Assembly (NCBI GenBank): GCA_021808875.1
Contig: JAKBAU010000010.1
Span: 1-31,558, forward strand
From: Pseudomonadota bacterium
Lineage (GTDB): Bacteria > Pseudomonadota > Alphaproteobacteria > Micropepsales > Micropepsaceae
Direction of reading: 5' to 3'
DNA: 31,558 nucleotides
In this document: in pieces, positions 1-7,449 of the stretch
Position numbering within the stretch: position 1 is the first letter of the stretch
How the letters are laid out: every line of letters starts with the position of its first letter
Translations under genes and position numbers: made by a program
Notes under the pieces: generated by a model
What the model was told of the DNA's origin: nothing
Databases searched by the model: none
The model's input: only the letters and a program-made list of their open reading frames with translations

Positions 1-1717
1 TGTTGAGCGACCGGGCGCCGACCCCGCCGCGGGCCATCGGGCACAGCACCTGGATGTCGCGCGCGGGATCGAGCCCGAAGCGGCGGGGGATCCGGGTCTT
101 CACCAGATCGATGATGCGCGCGACGGCGGTCTCCGGGTCGTCGGCCTGGACGAAGTGGAAATCGCTCCCGGGCTCGGCGCGGGCGAGGTCCGGCATCTCG
201 CCGCGGTTGATCCGGTGCGCGCTGGTGATGATCCGGCTGGAAGCCGCCTGGCGGAAGATCTCGGTCAGCCGCACCAGCGCCACCGCGCCCGAGCCGATCA
301 GGTCCGCCAGCACCTGGCCGGGCCCGACCGACGGGAGCTGGTCCACGTCGCCCACCACCAGCAGGGCGGCCGCCGCCGGGATCGCCCGGGTCAGCGCGTA
401 CATCAGCGGCACGTCGACCATGGAAGCCTCGTCGATGACCAGCAGGTCGCACTCCAACGGATGATCGGGACCGCGCCGGAACCCGCCGGTGCGCGGATCG
501 ACCTCCAGCAGGCGATGGATCGTCCGGGCCTCGAACCCGCTCGCCTCGCTCATCCGCTTCGCCGCCCGCCCGGTGGGGGCCGCAAGCAGGATGCGCACGC
601 CCTTGGCGGCGAGGATGGCGAGGATCGCCCGCATGATCGTGGTCTTGCCAACGCCCGGACCACCGGTGATCACCAGCAGCTTCGAGGCAAGGGCAAGGGC
701 GACCGCCTGGCGCTGGCTCTCGGCCAGCGTCATGCCGATCCGCCGCTCCACCCAGGGGACGGCTTTTTCCGCCTCGATCGCCGGCCAGGGCAGCGCGCCG
801 GAAGCGACCGCCCGCAGCCGTTCGGCGATGCTGCGCTCGGCATGCCAGAGGCCGGCGAGGAAGATGCAGTCCGCCTCGCCGACGCGATCAGCGATCACCG
901 TGCCGTCGGCCAGCTCCAAATCGAGCGCGGTGCGGATCAGCGCCTCCGGCACCTCCAACAGGCGCTCCGCGAGCGGGATCAGTTCCGCGACCGGCGATCC
1001 GCAATGGCCCTCGTCCATCGCCTCGGCAAGGGCATAGCCGATGCCGGCGCGCACGCGGATCATCGCTGTCTTCTCGATGCCGAGCCTGCCGGCGATGGCA
1101 TCCGCCGTCTTGAAGCCGATGCCGCGGATGTCGCGCGCGAGCCGGTATGGGTTCTCGCTCATCACCTGGATGGCGTCCGCCCCGTAGGTCTTGAAGATGC
1201 GCACCGCGCGCGCCGTGCCGACGCCGTGGCTGTGCAGGAAGACCATGATCTCCCGGATCACCTTCTGCTCGGCCCGGGCATCGACGATGCGCTTCGCCCG
1301 GACCTCGCCGATCCCGCCCACCTCGCGCAGGCGTTCAGGCGCGCCTTCGATGATGTCGAACACCGCCTCGCCGAAGCCGCGGACCAGCTTCTTGGCATAG
1401 ACCGGGCCGATGCCGCGGATCATGCCGGAGGCGAGGTAGCGCTCGATCCCCTCGGCCGTGGTCGGCGCCGAGGTCTTCAGGAACCGCGCCTTGAACTGCT
1501 GGCCGTGGGTACGGTCGTTCACCCACTCCCCGGTGGCGGTGATCCACTCGCCGGCGGCGATGGCGGCGGCGTGGCCTACGATGGTGACGAGGTCGCGGTG
1601 CCCGCGCGCCTTCACCCGCAGCACGGCGAAGCCGCTCTCGGCATTGTGGAACGTCACCCGCTCGACGATGCCGGCGAGCACTTCGCCATCGGGCCACGGA
1701 GCCTGGTGCTCGGTCAT
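1..1717 (-). CDS. recD2: RecD2-like SF1B ATP-dependent DNA helicase, C-terminus cut by the window edge
   Basis: The frame is open from an ATG at 1717 to the left edge, giving 572 residues of a protein that is usually about 720-750 long, so the last part lies outside the window. The N-terminal OB-like and helix-hairpin-helix region includes GMIRGIGPVYAKKL and VGGIGEVRAKRI at roughly residues 95-145. Walker A is GGPGVGKT at 352-359 and Walker B is LLVIDEASMVD near 425. A GDVDQLPSVGPG motif follows. Together these are typical of RecD2, a 5'-3' helicase that acts without RecBC. It starts 12 bases after the SRAP gene and is the last gene of the minus-strand run. In the family the role is DNA repair and replication-fork processing; the operon setting with a SRAP protein fits DNA damage handling. 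Confidence in the family is high. Confidence 0.93.
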   Translation of the reverse strand, partial: MTEHQAPWPDGEVLAGIVERVTFHNAESGFAVLRVKARGHRDLVTIVGHAAAIAAGEWITATGEWVNDRTHGQQFKARFLKTSAPTTAEGIERYLASGMIRGIGPVYAKKLVRGFGEAVFDIIEGAPERLREVGGIGEVRAKRIVDARAEQKVIREIMVFLHSHGVGTARAVRIFKTYGADAIQVMSENPYRLARDIRGIGFKTADAIAGRLGIEKTAMIRVRAGIGYALAEAMDEGHCGSPVAELIPLAERLLEVPEALIRTALDLELADGTVIADRVGEADCIFLAGLWHAERSIAERLRAVASGALPWPAIEAEKAVPWVERRIGMTLAESQRQAVALALASKLLVITGGPGVGKTTIMRAILAILAAKGVRILLAAPTGRAAKRMSEASGFEARTIHRLLEVDPRTGGFRRGPDHPLECDLLVIDEASMVDVPLMYALTRAIPAAAALLVVGDVDQLPSVGPGQVLADLIGSGAVALVRLTEIFRQAASSRIITSAHRINRGEMPDLARAEPGSDFHFVQADDPETAVARIIDLVKTRIPRRFGLDPARDIQVLCPMARGGVGARSLN

Positions 1718-1729
1718 CGCCCGGTTCCG

Positions 1730-2404
1730 TCAGGCGGGTGGAAGCGGGGCGAGCAGGTCGGCAGCGTTGTTGGCCGGCCGGTTGACCCGGGTGCTCACCG
1801 GCCAGACCCGCAGCGTGTCCTCGGCCGCCGGGTGCAGCAGCGATGCGGCCTCGCCCTCGGTCTCGCCGAGCCATAGCGGCCAGTCGGGCGGCTCGACGAT
1901 TACGGGCATGCGGTCATGGATGGGCGCCATGGTCGCGTTCGCGGCGGTGACGACGATGGCGAAGCTGCGCAGCGCCTCGCCCTCGGGGCTGCGCCAGCCT
2001 TCCCAGACGCCGGCAAAGGCCAGCGTCTCGCCGTCCCGCCGGGCGATCGCGTAGGGCTGCTTGGGTCCGTTCTCGGTCCGCTGCCATTCGTAGAACGCCT
2101 GCGCCGGGATCAGCGCCCGGCGGCGGGCGAAGGCATCGCGGAACATCGGCGAGGTTGCCACCGTCTCCGCCCTGGCGTTGATCGGCCGCCGCGCCGCCCG
2201 CAGATCCTTGGTCCAGTGCGGCACCAGGCCCCAGGTCAGCAGATCGAGATGCCGCTCGCCGGTTTCCGGGTGCCGGCGCACCACCATCGCCTGGTGGCTG
2301 GGGGCGACGTTCCAGGACGGGGCGACATTGGGCGGCGCGCCGGCGGTGTGAAACAGCCGGGCGTTGGCCTCAGACGGCAGGAAGCTCGCGTAGCGTCCGC
2401 ACAT
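1730..2404 (-). CDS. yedK: SOS response-associated peptidase (SRAP, YedK/HMCES family)
   Basis: A 224-residue protein starting MCGRY. SRAP proteins lose Met1, and Cys2 then forms a thiazolidine link to abasic sites in single-stranded DNA. The expected active-site set is present: Cys2, Asn76 in PINARAE, Glu106 in FYEW and His163 in IHDRMPV. Length matches the family (about 220). The role is shielding abasic sites at replication forks. It sits 12 bases before recD2 and 10 bases after the unknown gene upstream, so it is probably co-transcribed with both. Pairing an abasic-site shield with a helicase is functionally coherent. Family assignment is firm; the symbol is by homology to E. coli yedK. 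Confidence 0.95.
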   Translation of the reverse strand: MCGRYASFLPSEANARLFHTAGAPPNVAPSWNVAPSHQAMVVRRHPETGERHLDLLTWGLVPHWTKDLRAARRPINARAETVATSPMFRDAFARRRALIPAQAFYEWQRTENGPKQPYAIARRDGETLAFAGVWEGWRSPEGEALRSFAIVVTAANATMAPIHDRMPVIVEPPDWPLWLGETEGEAASLLHPAAEDTLRVWPVSTRVNRPANNAADLLAPLPPA

Positions 2405-2414
2405 CAGCGCGCGG

Positions 2415-3065
2415 TCAGTGCAGCACCGGCCGGCGCGCCGGCAGTGCCGCCAGCATCTGCCTGCGTGCGCGCGTGCAGGAGAGCACCGCCTCGTGCATCT
2501 CGTGCTCGGCGATGCGGGTCAGTTCCCGGAAATGACCGAGCGTCGCAGCGATCTCGCCGGGCGGGGCCGGCTTGGTCGTGTCCTCCGCCAAGACCTGCGA
2601 CGCCTCCAGCATCGCACGGATCTCTGCCAGGGTGCCGAGCGCCTTGTGCGCCCGTTCCGGCAGGTCGAGGCTTTCCTTGCCGCCGAACAGCCCATCGACG
2701 AACCCTTCCAGCTCCTCCCGCCGCACTCGGGCGAGCTTCGCCATCCCTTCGCGCGTGGCCGGAACGTCGAGGCGTGTCAGCCGGAAGGGCGCAGACCGCT
2801 CCTGATGGCGCGTGAGCCGGTTCCACAGACCCATCACCAGCGTGCCGAGGAGCTCGTTGACGCCGTCGATACTGTCAAAAGGCGGCAATTCACCGCCCCA
2901 TAGCGCCTTGACGTGTTCAATCGGCGAATCCAGCAGGGTAGGAGAGGCGATGTTGCCGAGGAAGCGCGTGCGCACGGCGTGGAACGGCACCAGGCAGTGG
3001 TAGCGATCGAGCAGCGCCCGGACCTGATCATCGCTCGCGGTTGGCGGTGTCGCGCGCTTGGTCAT
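2415..3065 (-). CDS. Conserved hypothetical protein, 216 residues
   Basis: I do not recognise a family. The protein is soluble, with no signal peptide or membrane segment, and looks largely helical and rich in Arg and Glu. Its N-terminal half carries LLDRYHCLVPFHAVRTRFLG; the C-terminal half is helical, with LTRIAEHEMHEAVLSCTRARRQ. It starts at an ATG 4 bases after the DUF6880 stop and ends 10 bases before the SRAP start, so it belongs to the same transcription unit. The tight spacing is the main evidence that it is a real gene, as overlapping frames on the other strand are shorter and lack such spacing. A role in DNA repair would be guilt by association only. Confidence 0.75.
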   Translation of the reverse strand: MTKRATPPTASDDQVRALLDRYHCLVPFHAVRTRFLGNIASPTLLDSPIEHVKALWGGELPPFDSIDGVNELLGTLVMGLWNRLTRHQERSAPFRLTRLDVPATREGMAKLARVRREELEGFVDGLFGGKESLDLPERAHKALGTLAEIRAMLEASQVLAEDTTKPAPPGEIAATLGHFRELTRIAEHEMHEAVLSCTRARRQMLAALPARRPVLH

Positions 3066-3069
3066 CGGC

Positions 3070-4473
3070 TCAACGTCCCTTTGGTTCGATCAACCCCCAG
3101 AATCCGTATTTCCGTCCATGCGCCTCCTGCAGCCGCGCGACAAACGCCGCGTGGCTCTCGATCGATCCCGGTGCCGGCAGGTGCGGCGCGAGACGCACGC
3201 AGGACAGCAGATCGCGCGCGGCGTATTGGTACTGCTTCGATGAGCCGCGTTCGAGCACGCTCTCGATCAGGCGGCGGTAGAGCAGGCTGGCCGCTTCCGG
3301 GAACTTCTCTTCGAGGGCTTCCGCGGCCGGCCGCAAGACCTCGTAGAGGCGGCCGTCGAGCGCGGCCAGCCGCTCGCGCACCAGGCGGTCGGCGTGGTCG
3401 AGCGCCCGCCATTCGATGAAAAACGCCAGCCCCCGCGCGGCCTGCTTGTGCGCGGCGGCAACGTCGAGCGCCTTCTGCTCCGCCTCGAAATCCTCGAAAT
3501 CCGGCATGCGCTTCAGATAGGCCCGCAGATGCTCGGCGCTCAGGAAGCGCTCGAAATGCCGCCAGCGGACCGCTTGCGCATCGTCCTTGCGCCCGAGCGC
3601 CTCAAGCGCCGCGATCCGAAGATCGGTGTCGGTGCCATCGTCATCCACGTCTTCGACGCGCCGGCGCGGTTTGTCGAGCCAGTCCAGCGCCTCGGCCGGC
3701 CGGTTCGCGGCGATCAGGTGTTCGGCAACATCCAGCGCGTGCGTGCTCTCCATCCCGCCGGCGCGAATGGCGGCGATGAAGGCGTCGGCGTCGCGCTCAA
3801 GATCGGCGAGCAGCGCCAGGCGAAAAGCGAGATGGCGACGTTGGGCATCGGCGCGCCAGTCCTGCGGGCCGGACGATCGCGGCGCTGCTTTCAGTGCCGC
3901 CTCGGTCTTGCCTTGGATCTCCGCGCGTCCGCCGGCGCCCAGCGCCTCGGACATGTGCCGGATCAGCGCGTCGGTCGCGCCGAAGCCGTCGCGCTCGCAG
4001 TAGGCGAGCACCCGGCGGGCCAGCGCTCTTCCATCACCCGGCGGCTGCGCGGCCGAGAGCCGGCCGAGATCCGCCATCGCGGCGCCGAACACAGCCTCCA
4101 CCTCGCCGATGCCATCGCCGACGCGCTGCATCACCGCGTCCGCAATGCCGATGAAGTCCCATAGCAGCTCGATCGCCCGGGCCGCGTCCTGCCGGGCCAG
4201 CCGGGTCGCGATCGTCACCCGCAGATGGTCGAGTTCGTGGACCAGCGGCTTGCGCTTCTCCCAATCGACGAAGGAGCGGGAGCGGCCGATGGTCCTGATC
4301 CGCTTGTCGATCTCGGCGGCGAGCTTGCCCGGCCCCTCGGTGCCGGCGAGCAGCATGCCGAGCTTCTTGCGCAAAGTCGGATCAGTCGCGGCGTGCGCGA
4401 CCAGCACTTCGGCCAGCGCCTCGGCGCCGAGGGCAGCCAGGGCTTCGGGTGTGACGGTTTTCGCGCGGGCCAT
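3070..4473 (-). CDS. DUF6880 family protein
   Basis: A 467-residue soluble protein that I place in the DUF6880 family from its N-terminal layout (a helical start through LGAEALAEVLVAHAATDP, then RIRTIGRSRSFVDW) and from its helical-repeat, TPR-like body with many AEALDWL and ALEALGRKDDA-type segments. The C-terminus ends HGRKYGFWGLIEPKGR. The family has no established biochemical function that I know of. The start is the ATG at 4473, 8 bases after the vapC stop; the next gene begins 4 bases downstream, so this is operon-internal. The family call is from memory of its shape and could be wrong; that it is a real gene is well supported by length and packing. Confidence 0.8.
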   Translation of the reverse strand: MARAKTVTPEALAALGAEALAEVLVAHAATDPTLRKKLGMLLAGTEGPGKLAAEIDKRIRTIGRSRSFVDWEKRKPLVHELDHLRVTIATRLARQDAARAIELLWDFIGIADAVMQRVGDGIGEVEAVFGAAMADLGRLSAAQPPGDGRALARRVLAYCERDGFGATDALIRHMSEALGAGGRAEIQGKTEAALKAAPRSSGPQDWRADAQRRHLAFRLALLADLERDADAFIAAIRAGGMESTHALDVAEHLIAANRPAEALDWLDKPRRRVEDVDDDGTDTDLRIAALEALGRKDDAQAVRWRHFERFLSAEHLRAYLKRMPDFEDFEAEQKALDVAAAHKQAARGLAFFIEWRALDHADRLVRERLAALDGRLYEVLRPAAEALEEKFPEAASLLYRRLIESVLERGSSKQYQYAARDLLSCVRLAPHLPAPGSIESHAAFVARLQEAHGRKYGFWGLIEPKGR

Positions 4474-4481
4474 TGAGCGCT

Positions 4482-4880
4482 CTATGCGGGCGGCAGGGCG
4501 GCAGTGACATCCGTCCGCCGGAACCGCTCGTCCCTGAACAGCAAGGGCAGGCCGACGATCTGGGCCAGGGCGTAGGCAAAGCAGTCGCCCAGGGTCAGTG
4601 CGGCCGACTGCCGACCCGTGCCGAACCGGCGGAACGCATCAGCGGCGAGGTCTGCCTGCTGCGGCGTGACCGCGGCGGTCTCGAAGTCGCCTTCGCGCAG
4701 CAGCCGTTCCAGGACCGTCCGGCCGGGCGCGCCTTTGCCGATCTCGATGGCACAAGCGACCTCCGCCCGGGTCACCGCCGAGATCAGACGAACCGGCGCG
4801 TCGGCGAGGGCGGCATCGAATCGGGCGGCATCGGGTGTCCGGAGCAGGACGGCGAGCAGCACCGACCCATCGACCACCAT
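4482..4880 (-). CDS. vapC: VapC-type PIN-domain ribonuclease toxin
   Basis: A 132-residue PIN domain. The acidic residues expected to bind the catalytic metal are visible: Asp4 in MVVDGS, Glu40 in TRAEVACAIE, Asp99 in LTLGDCFAYALA and Asp124 in FRRTDV. VapC toxins cleave specific RNAs, often tRNA or rRNA, when not bound by VapB. I chose the ATG at 4880 because it shares its A with the antitoxin TGA (TGATG), a typical coupled start; a GTG at 4889 would add three residues. The motif reads DGS where most relatives have DTS or DSS, a mild oddity. It lies directly downstream of vapB and 8 bases before the DUF6880 gene. Confidence 0.9.
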   Translation of the reverse strand: MVVDGSVLLAVLLRTPDAARFDAALADAPVRLISAVTRAEVACAIEIGKGAPGRTVLERLLREGDFETAAVTPQQADLAADAFRRFGTGRQSAALTLGDCFAYALAQIVGLPLLFRDERFRRTDVTAALPPA

Positions 4881-5137
4881 CAGCGCCACATCCCCGCGGC
4901 ACCACGCCCAGGCCGAGCATCCGTCGCAGGTGCGGCCACGTCAGGCAGCGCGGCGCACTGCTCGCCGATCTCGCGGATCCGGCCGACGAGGCCGCCCGGA
5001 TGGCCTCGTCGGATCCGCTCGCGCTCCAGCCGCTCGGCCAACGCCCTGCGGATCGCCTCCGTGAGCGTCTCCCCGGTCAGCGCTGACAGCGCGCGGGCGA
5101 GGCGGTCGGTCTCAGGGTCCTTCAGGCTCAGGGCCAT
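4880..5137 (-). CDS. vapB: VapB-type antitoxin (PSK/Rv0623-like)
   Basis: An 85-residue antitoxin. The N-terminus ([15 protein letters not shown], then [18 protein letters not shown]) is the standard PSK/VapB ribbon-helix-helix region that dimerises and binds operator DNA. The C-terminal part, rich in Gly, Ala and Arg, would wrap the toxin. It is the first gene of the minus-strand run and overlaps vapC by one base. The region before the ATG has no convincing ribosome binding site, and a strong palindrome with -10-like TATA sequences lies 15 bases upstream, so the transcript may have a very short leader. Autoregulation by the VapBC complex is inferred from the family and the palindrome. Confidence 0.9.
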   Translation of the reverse strand: MALSLKDPETDRLARALSALTGETLTEAIRRALAERLERERIRRGHPGGLVGRIREIGEQCAALPDVAAPATDARPGRGAAGMWR

Positions 5138-5151
5138 ATCGCGTTGTCGGT

Positions 5152-5176
5152 TCTATAGTTTCTGTGAATTTATAGA
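5152..5176. promoter_or_regulatory. Probable VapBC operator palindrome
   Basis: An imperfect inverted repeat with 11-base arms TCTATAGTTTC and GAATTTATAGA around a TGT centre; 9 of 11 positions pair. It contains TATAGA and TATAAA, either of which could be the vapB -10 element, and ends 15 bases before the vapB ATG. Such a site is where a VapB ribbon-helix-helix dimer would bind to repress its own operon. The palindrome is seen; the operator role is inferred. Confidence 0.6.
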
Positions 5177-5318
5177 TCGCCACCTCAGACACGTCGAGTC
5201 ACCGGAAGCCGTCATATCCGGGACTATGGGCCGCCGGGAACGCGATCGCCTAACCGGGGACGCGCCACCAAACGCTCAGATTCAGCTTGGAAAAAGCGTC
5301 CTCAGGGCTTCTCTAAGC

Positions 5319-5339
5319 AAAAACGGCCCCAGAGGGCCG
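5319..5339 (-). terminator. Intrinsic terminator downstream of the tRNA-Gly remnant
   Basis: The stem CGGCCC/GGGCCG with loop CAGA (5324-5339) is followed on the minus strand by five Ts (5323-5319). It lies about 30 bases beyond the 3' end of the tRNA-Gly sequence and reads the same way. This suggests it is the native terminator of that tRNA gene and that the DNA to its left is the original chromosomal flank. Confidence 0.7.
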
Positions 5340-5370
5340 CTTCGAAGTCCTTGATTTTCCTGAGAAAATC

Positions 5371-5423
5371 TGGAGCGGGCGAAGGGATTCGAACCCTCGA
5401 CCCCAACCTTGGCAAGGTTGTGC
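5371..5423 (-). other. ICE attachment site: 3' part of tRNA-Gly(GCC)
   Basis: On the minus strand, 53 bases match a tRNA-Gly(GCC) from just before the anticodon stem to the 3' end: anticodon arm ACCTTGCCAAGGT, T-arm with GGTTCGAATCCC, acceptor strand CGCCCGC, then TCCA. The sequence upstream (5424 onward) does not match a D-arm or 5' acceptor strand, so the gene is incomplete here. Tyrosine integrases commonly recombine within tRNA 3' ends, and an integrase gene begins 167 bases away. I read this as one of the two att sites of the ICE. The intact tRNA-Gly should lie at the other end, outside the window. A hairpin TGGCCT-ctcc-AGGCCA at 5426-5441 abuts the junction. Confidence 0.8.
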
Positions 5424-5589
5424 GATGGCCTCTCCAGGCCACGCCAGGGTATCCGAGGCCACTACGAATTTCAATGAATACAAATACTTGCTACGATACC
5501 CCTCGACGGCATACGCTGCACTTCCCGATCACGGTGGACACCATGTGGACACCAATTTAGCGCATCGGCCGTATGTGGGGGACAAATTC

Positions 5590-6903
5590 ATGGGCAAGAA
5601 AACCGGCGTGCTTCTGACTAAACGGGTCGTCGATGCCGCGACGCCGGGACCTGCGCGGTTCGACATGTGGGACACCAACCTCGCCGGCTTCGGGCTGAGG
5701 GTGGAGACATCCGGCACGAAGACGTTCATCGTACGCTATCGCGCCGACGGTGGTGGCCGAACAGCGCCCCGCCGGTTCGCCACGGTCGGGCGCTTTGGCC
5801 CGCTAACGGTAGATGAGGCCCGAAAGCAGGCACGCGTCATCCTCGGGGCAGCCGCGACTGGCGAGGACCCTGCTGGGGAGCGCCAGGCGCGCCGGCGGGA
5901 AATGACGATGACCGCGCTGGTCGATCTGTACGATACCGAGGGGTGCTTCGTGCAACGCGGCCTTCGTCAGGGCGAACCGATGAAAGCGCGGACGAAGGCC
6001 TACACGGTTGCCCGCCTGCGGCATCACGTCGTGCCGCTCCTGGGCCACAAGCGTGTGAAAGACGTTGGACCTGGTGAGATCGAGCGGTTCGTGCGCGATG
6101 TCGGCGCCGGGAAGACCGCCTCCGACGAGAAGGTCGCTCCGCGCAAGCGCATCATCGTTCGCGGCGGTGACGGTGCAGCCCGCAAAGTGGTGCGCGATCT
6201 GTCGGCCGTTTTTAGCTTCGCCGAGCGGCGCGGGTTGGTTCCCAACAATCCGTGCGATCTGGCGGCGGTGCGCAAGACGGATAATCGTCGGGAGCGGTTC
6301 CTGACGCTTGATGAGGTGAAGCGCCTCGGCGAAGCGTTCGATGTGTTGGAAAAAGACGGCGCGAACGTCAAGGCAATCAGGATCGCGCGACTTTGGGCGC
6401 TGACCGGTTGCCGGCGAGACGAAATCTCCGGGCTTCGCTGGTCGGAGATCGACTTTGAACGTGGCCTGTTGATCCTTGCCGACAGCAAGACTGGACGGTC
6501 TGTGCGGCCTCTGGGGACCGCCGCCTTGGTGCTGCTTAAATCGGTGAGCCGGAGCGCTGACTCCGAATTCGTATTTCCGGCCGAATCCGGCGAAGGGCAT
6601 TACCAGGGCACGAAGCGGCTGTGGCCCAAGGTGGTCGCCAAGGCCGAGCTGCCCGGCGTCACGCCGCATACACTGCGCCATACGATGGGGTCCACCGCGG
6701 TTTCAACGGGTGAGGCCCTGGCCCTGACGGGGGCGATTCTTGGCCATGCGAACGCTAGATCGACCGCGTTGTACGCCCATGTCCAGAACGATCCGTCGCG
6801 GCGGGCCGCCAATCGCGTCTCGGGCAAAATCGCGGCGGCATTGGCGGGCAAATCTGCCCCTGCACGCCCGAGCAAGCGTCCCAGCACAACGTTGAATGGC
6901 TGA
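5590..6903 (+). CDS. int: Tyrosine recombinase / ICE integrase
   Basis: A 437-residue P4-type integrase that would excise and integrate the element at tRNA-Gly. The N-terminus resembles the arm-DNA-binding (DUF4102-like) domain (LAGFGLRVETSGTKTF, FATVGRFGPLTVDEARKQA). A core-binding domain follows, then the catalytic domain with Arg275 in TGCRRDE, His360-x-x-Arg363 in TPHTLRH, the GHAN box and nucleophile Tyr395 in STALYAHV. The frame runs upstream to 5425, but I chose the ATG at 5590 because a GGGGGA ribosome binding site lies 7 bases before it and family members begin close to the arm-binding domain. All catalytic residues are present, so it looks functional. It reads away from the att site into the element. 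Confidence 0.93.
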   Translation: MGKKTGVLLTKRVVDAATPGPARFDMWDTNLAGFGLRVETSGTKTFIVRYRADGGGRTAPRRFATVGRFGPLTVDEARKQARVILGAAATGEDPAGERQARRREMTMTALVDLYDTEGCFVQRGLRQGEPMKARTKAYTVARLRHHVVPLLGHKRVKDVGPGEIERFVRDVGAGKTASDEKVAPRKRIIVRGGDGAARKVVRDLSAVFSFAERRGLVPNNPCDLAAVRKTDNRRERFLTLDEVKRLGEAFDVLEKDGANVKAIRIARLWALTGCRRDEISGLRWSEIDFERGLLILADSKTGRSVRPLGTAALVLLKSVSRSADSEFVFPAESGEGHYQGTKRLWPKVVAKAELPGVTPHTLRHTMGSTAVSTGEALALTGAILGHANARSTALYAHVQNDPSRRAANRVSGKIAAALAGKSAPARPSKRPSTTLNG

Positions 6904-6925
6904 ACTGCCCTATATTTGTGACGGA

Positions 6926-7393
6926 TCAGCCACGCTGGCGTTCGTGGGCGCGCACCTCGTCCTCCATTTCGACGACGTGGGTGTCGGTGTCGTATCGCGT
7001 CACCATACGGGCGTATAGCCGGTCGAGTGCCTTCGTGAGGTCGTCCGATACGCCGGAGCCGAGCTCTGACCATTGCAGCGTGCTGTCGTCGGCCGACCGC
7101 GCCTGGCGTGCGATCGACACGGCGTTCCCGTCGCCCGCCAGCGGCGTGGCCTCGGCCGGCTGACGTGCCTGGGCGGCCAGCACGCGGTCAACCGCCCGCA
7201 TGGCGTCATGGAAGGCGTCGCCGTCAAGATCGGGGAACATGCGCTTTGCTCGGCCAAACGTCTTGCAGGTCTTGAACTCAAGCCGCCTCAGCGACGCGGC
7301 GTGAAGCACGACGCCGACGTTGAGGAACTCCCCTGTCCGCACATCATGCATGTAGCGGAGCGTGGTGTAGGTGTATGATCGTTGTTCGGTCAT
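6926..7393 (-). CDS. DUF3037 family protein
   Basis: 155 residues. The N-terminus (YTYTTLRYMHDVRTGEFLNVGVVL) is the family signature: a YxYxxLRY strand followed by GEFxNVGVVL. DUF3037 proteins have no established activity; in other genomes they tend to sit beside HipA-like kinase genes, which is not the case here. The start ATG at 7393 has a GAAGGGG ribosome binding site. It is the last of three minus-strand genes (unknown, HTH-ImmA, DUF3037) separated by about 50 bases each. It converges on int, with only 22 bases between the two stops. Confidence 0.85.
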   Translation of the reverse strand: MTEQRSYTYTTLRYMHDVRTGEFLNVGVVLHAASLRRLEFKTCKTFGRAKRMFPDLDGDAFHDAMRAVDRVLAAQARQPAEATPLAGDGNAVSIARQARSADDSTLQWSELGSGVSDDLTKALDRLYARMVTRYDTDTHVVEMEDEVRAHERQRG

Positions 7394-7449
7394 GCCAGCC
7401 CCTTCGAATTTCCACCAGGCCAGCGTCGATCTGGTCTCAACGATTTGGG

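Noticed and set aside
155..1876. A 573-codon open frame on the plus strand
   Set aside because: It lies antisense to recD2 and the end of the SRAP gene. Its product is rich in Arg, Asp, Gly and His with no recognisable motifs, as expected from high-GC antisense frames.
5424..5480. 5' half of a complete tRNA-Gly
   Set aside because: No D-arm or matching 5' acceptor strand is present next to the anticodon arm, so the tRNA is a fragment, not a functional gene.
5425..5589. N-terminal extension of the integrase
   Set aside because: The frame is open, but the sequence before Met at 5590 is not integrase-like, comes from the att region and has no ribosome binding site, while 5590 has GGGGGA.
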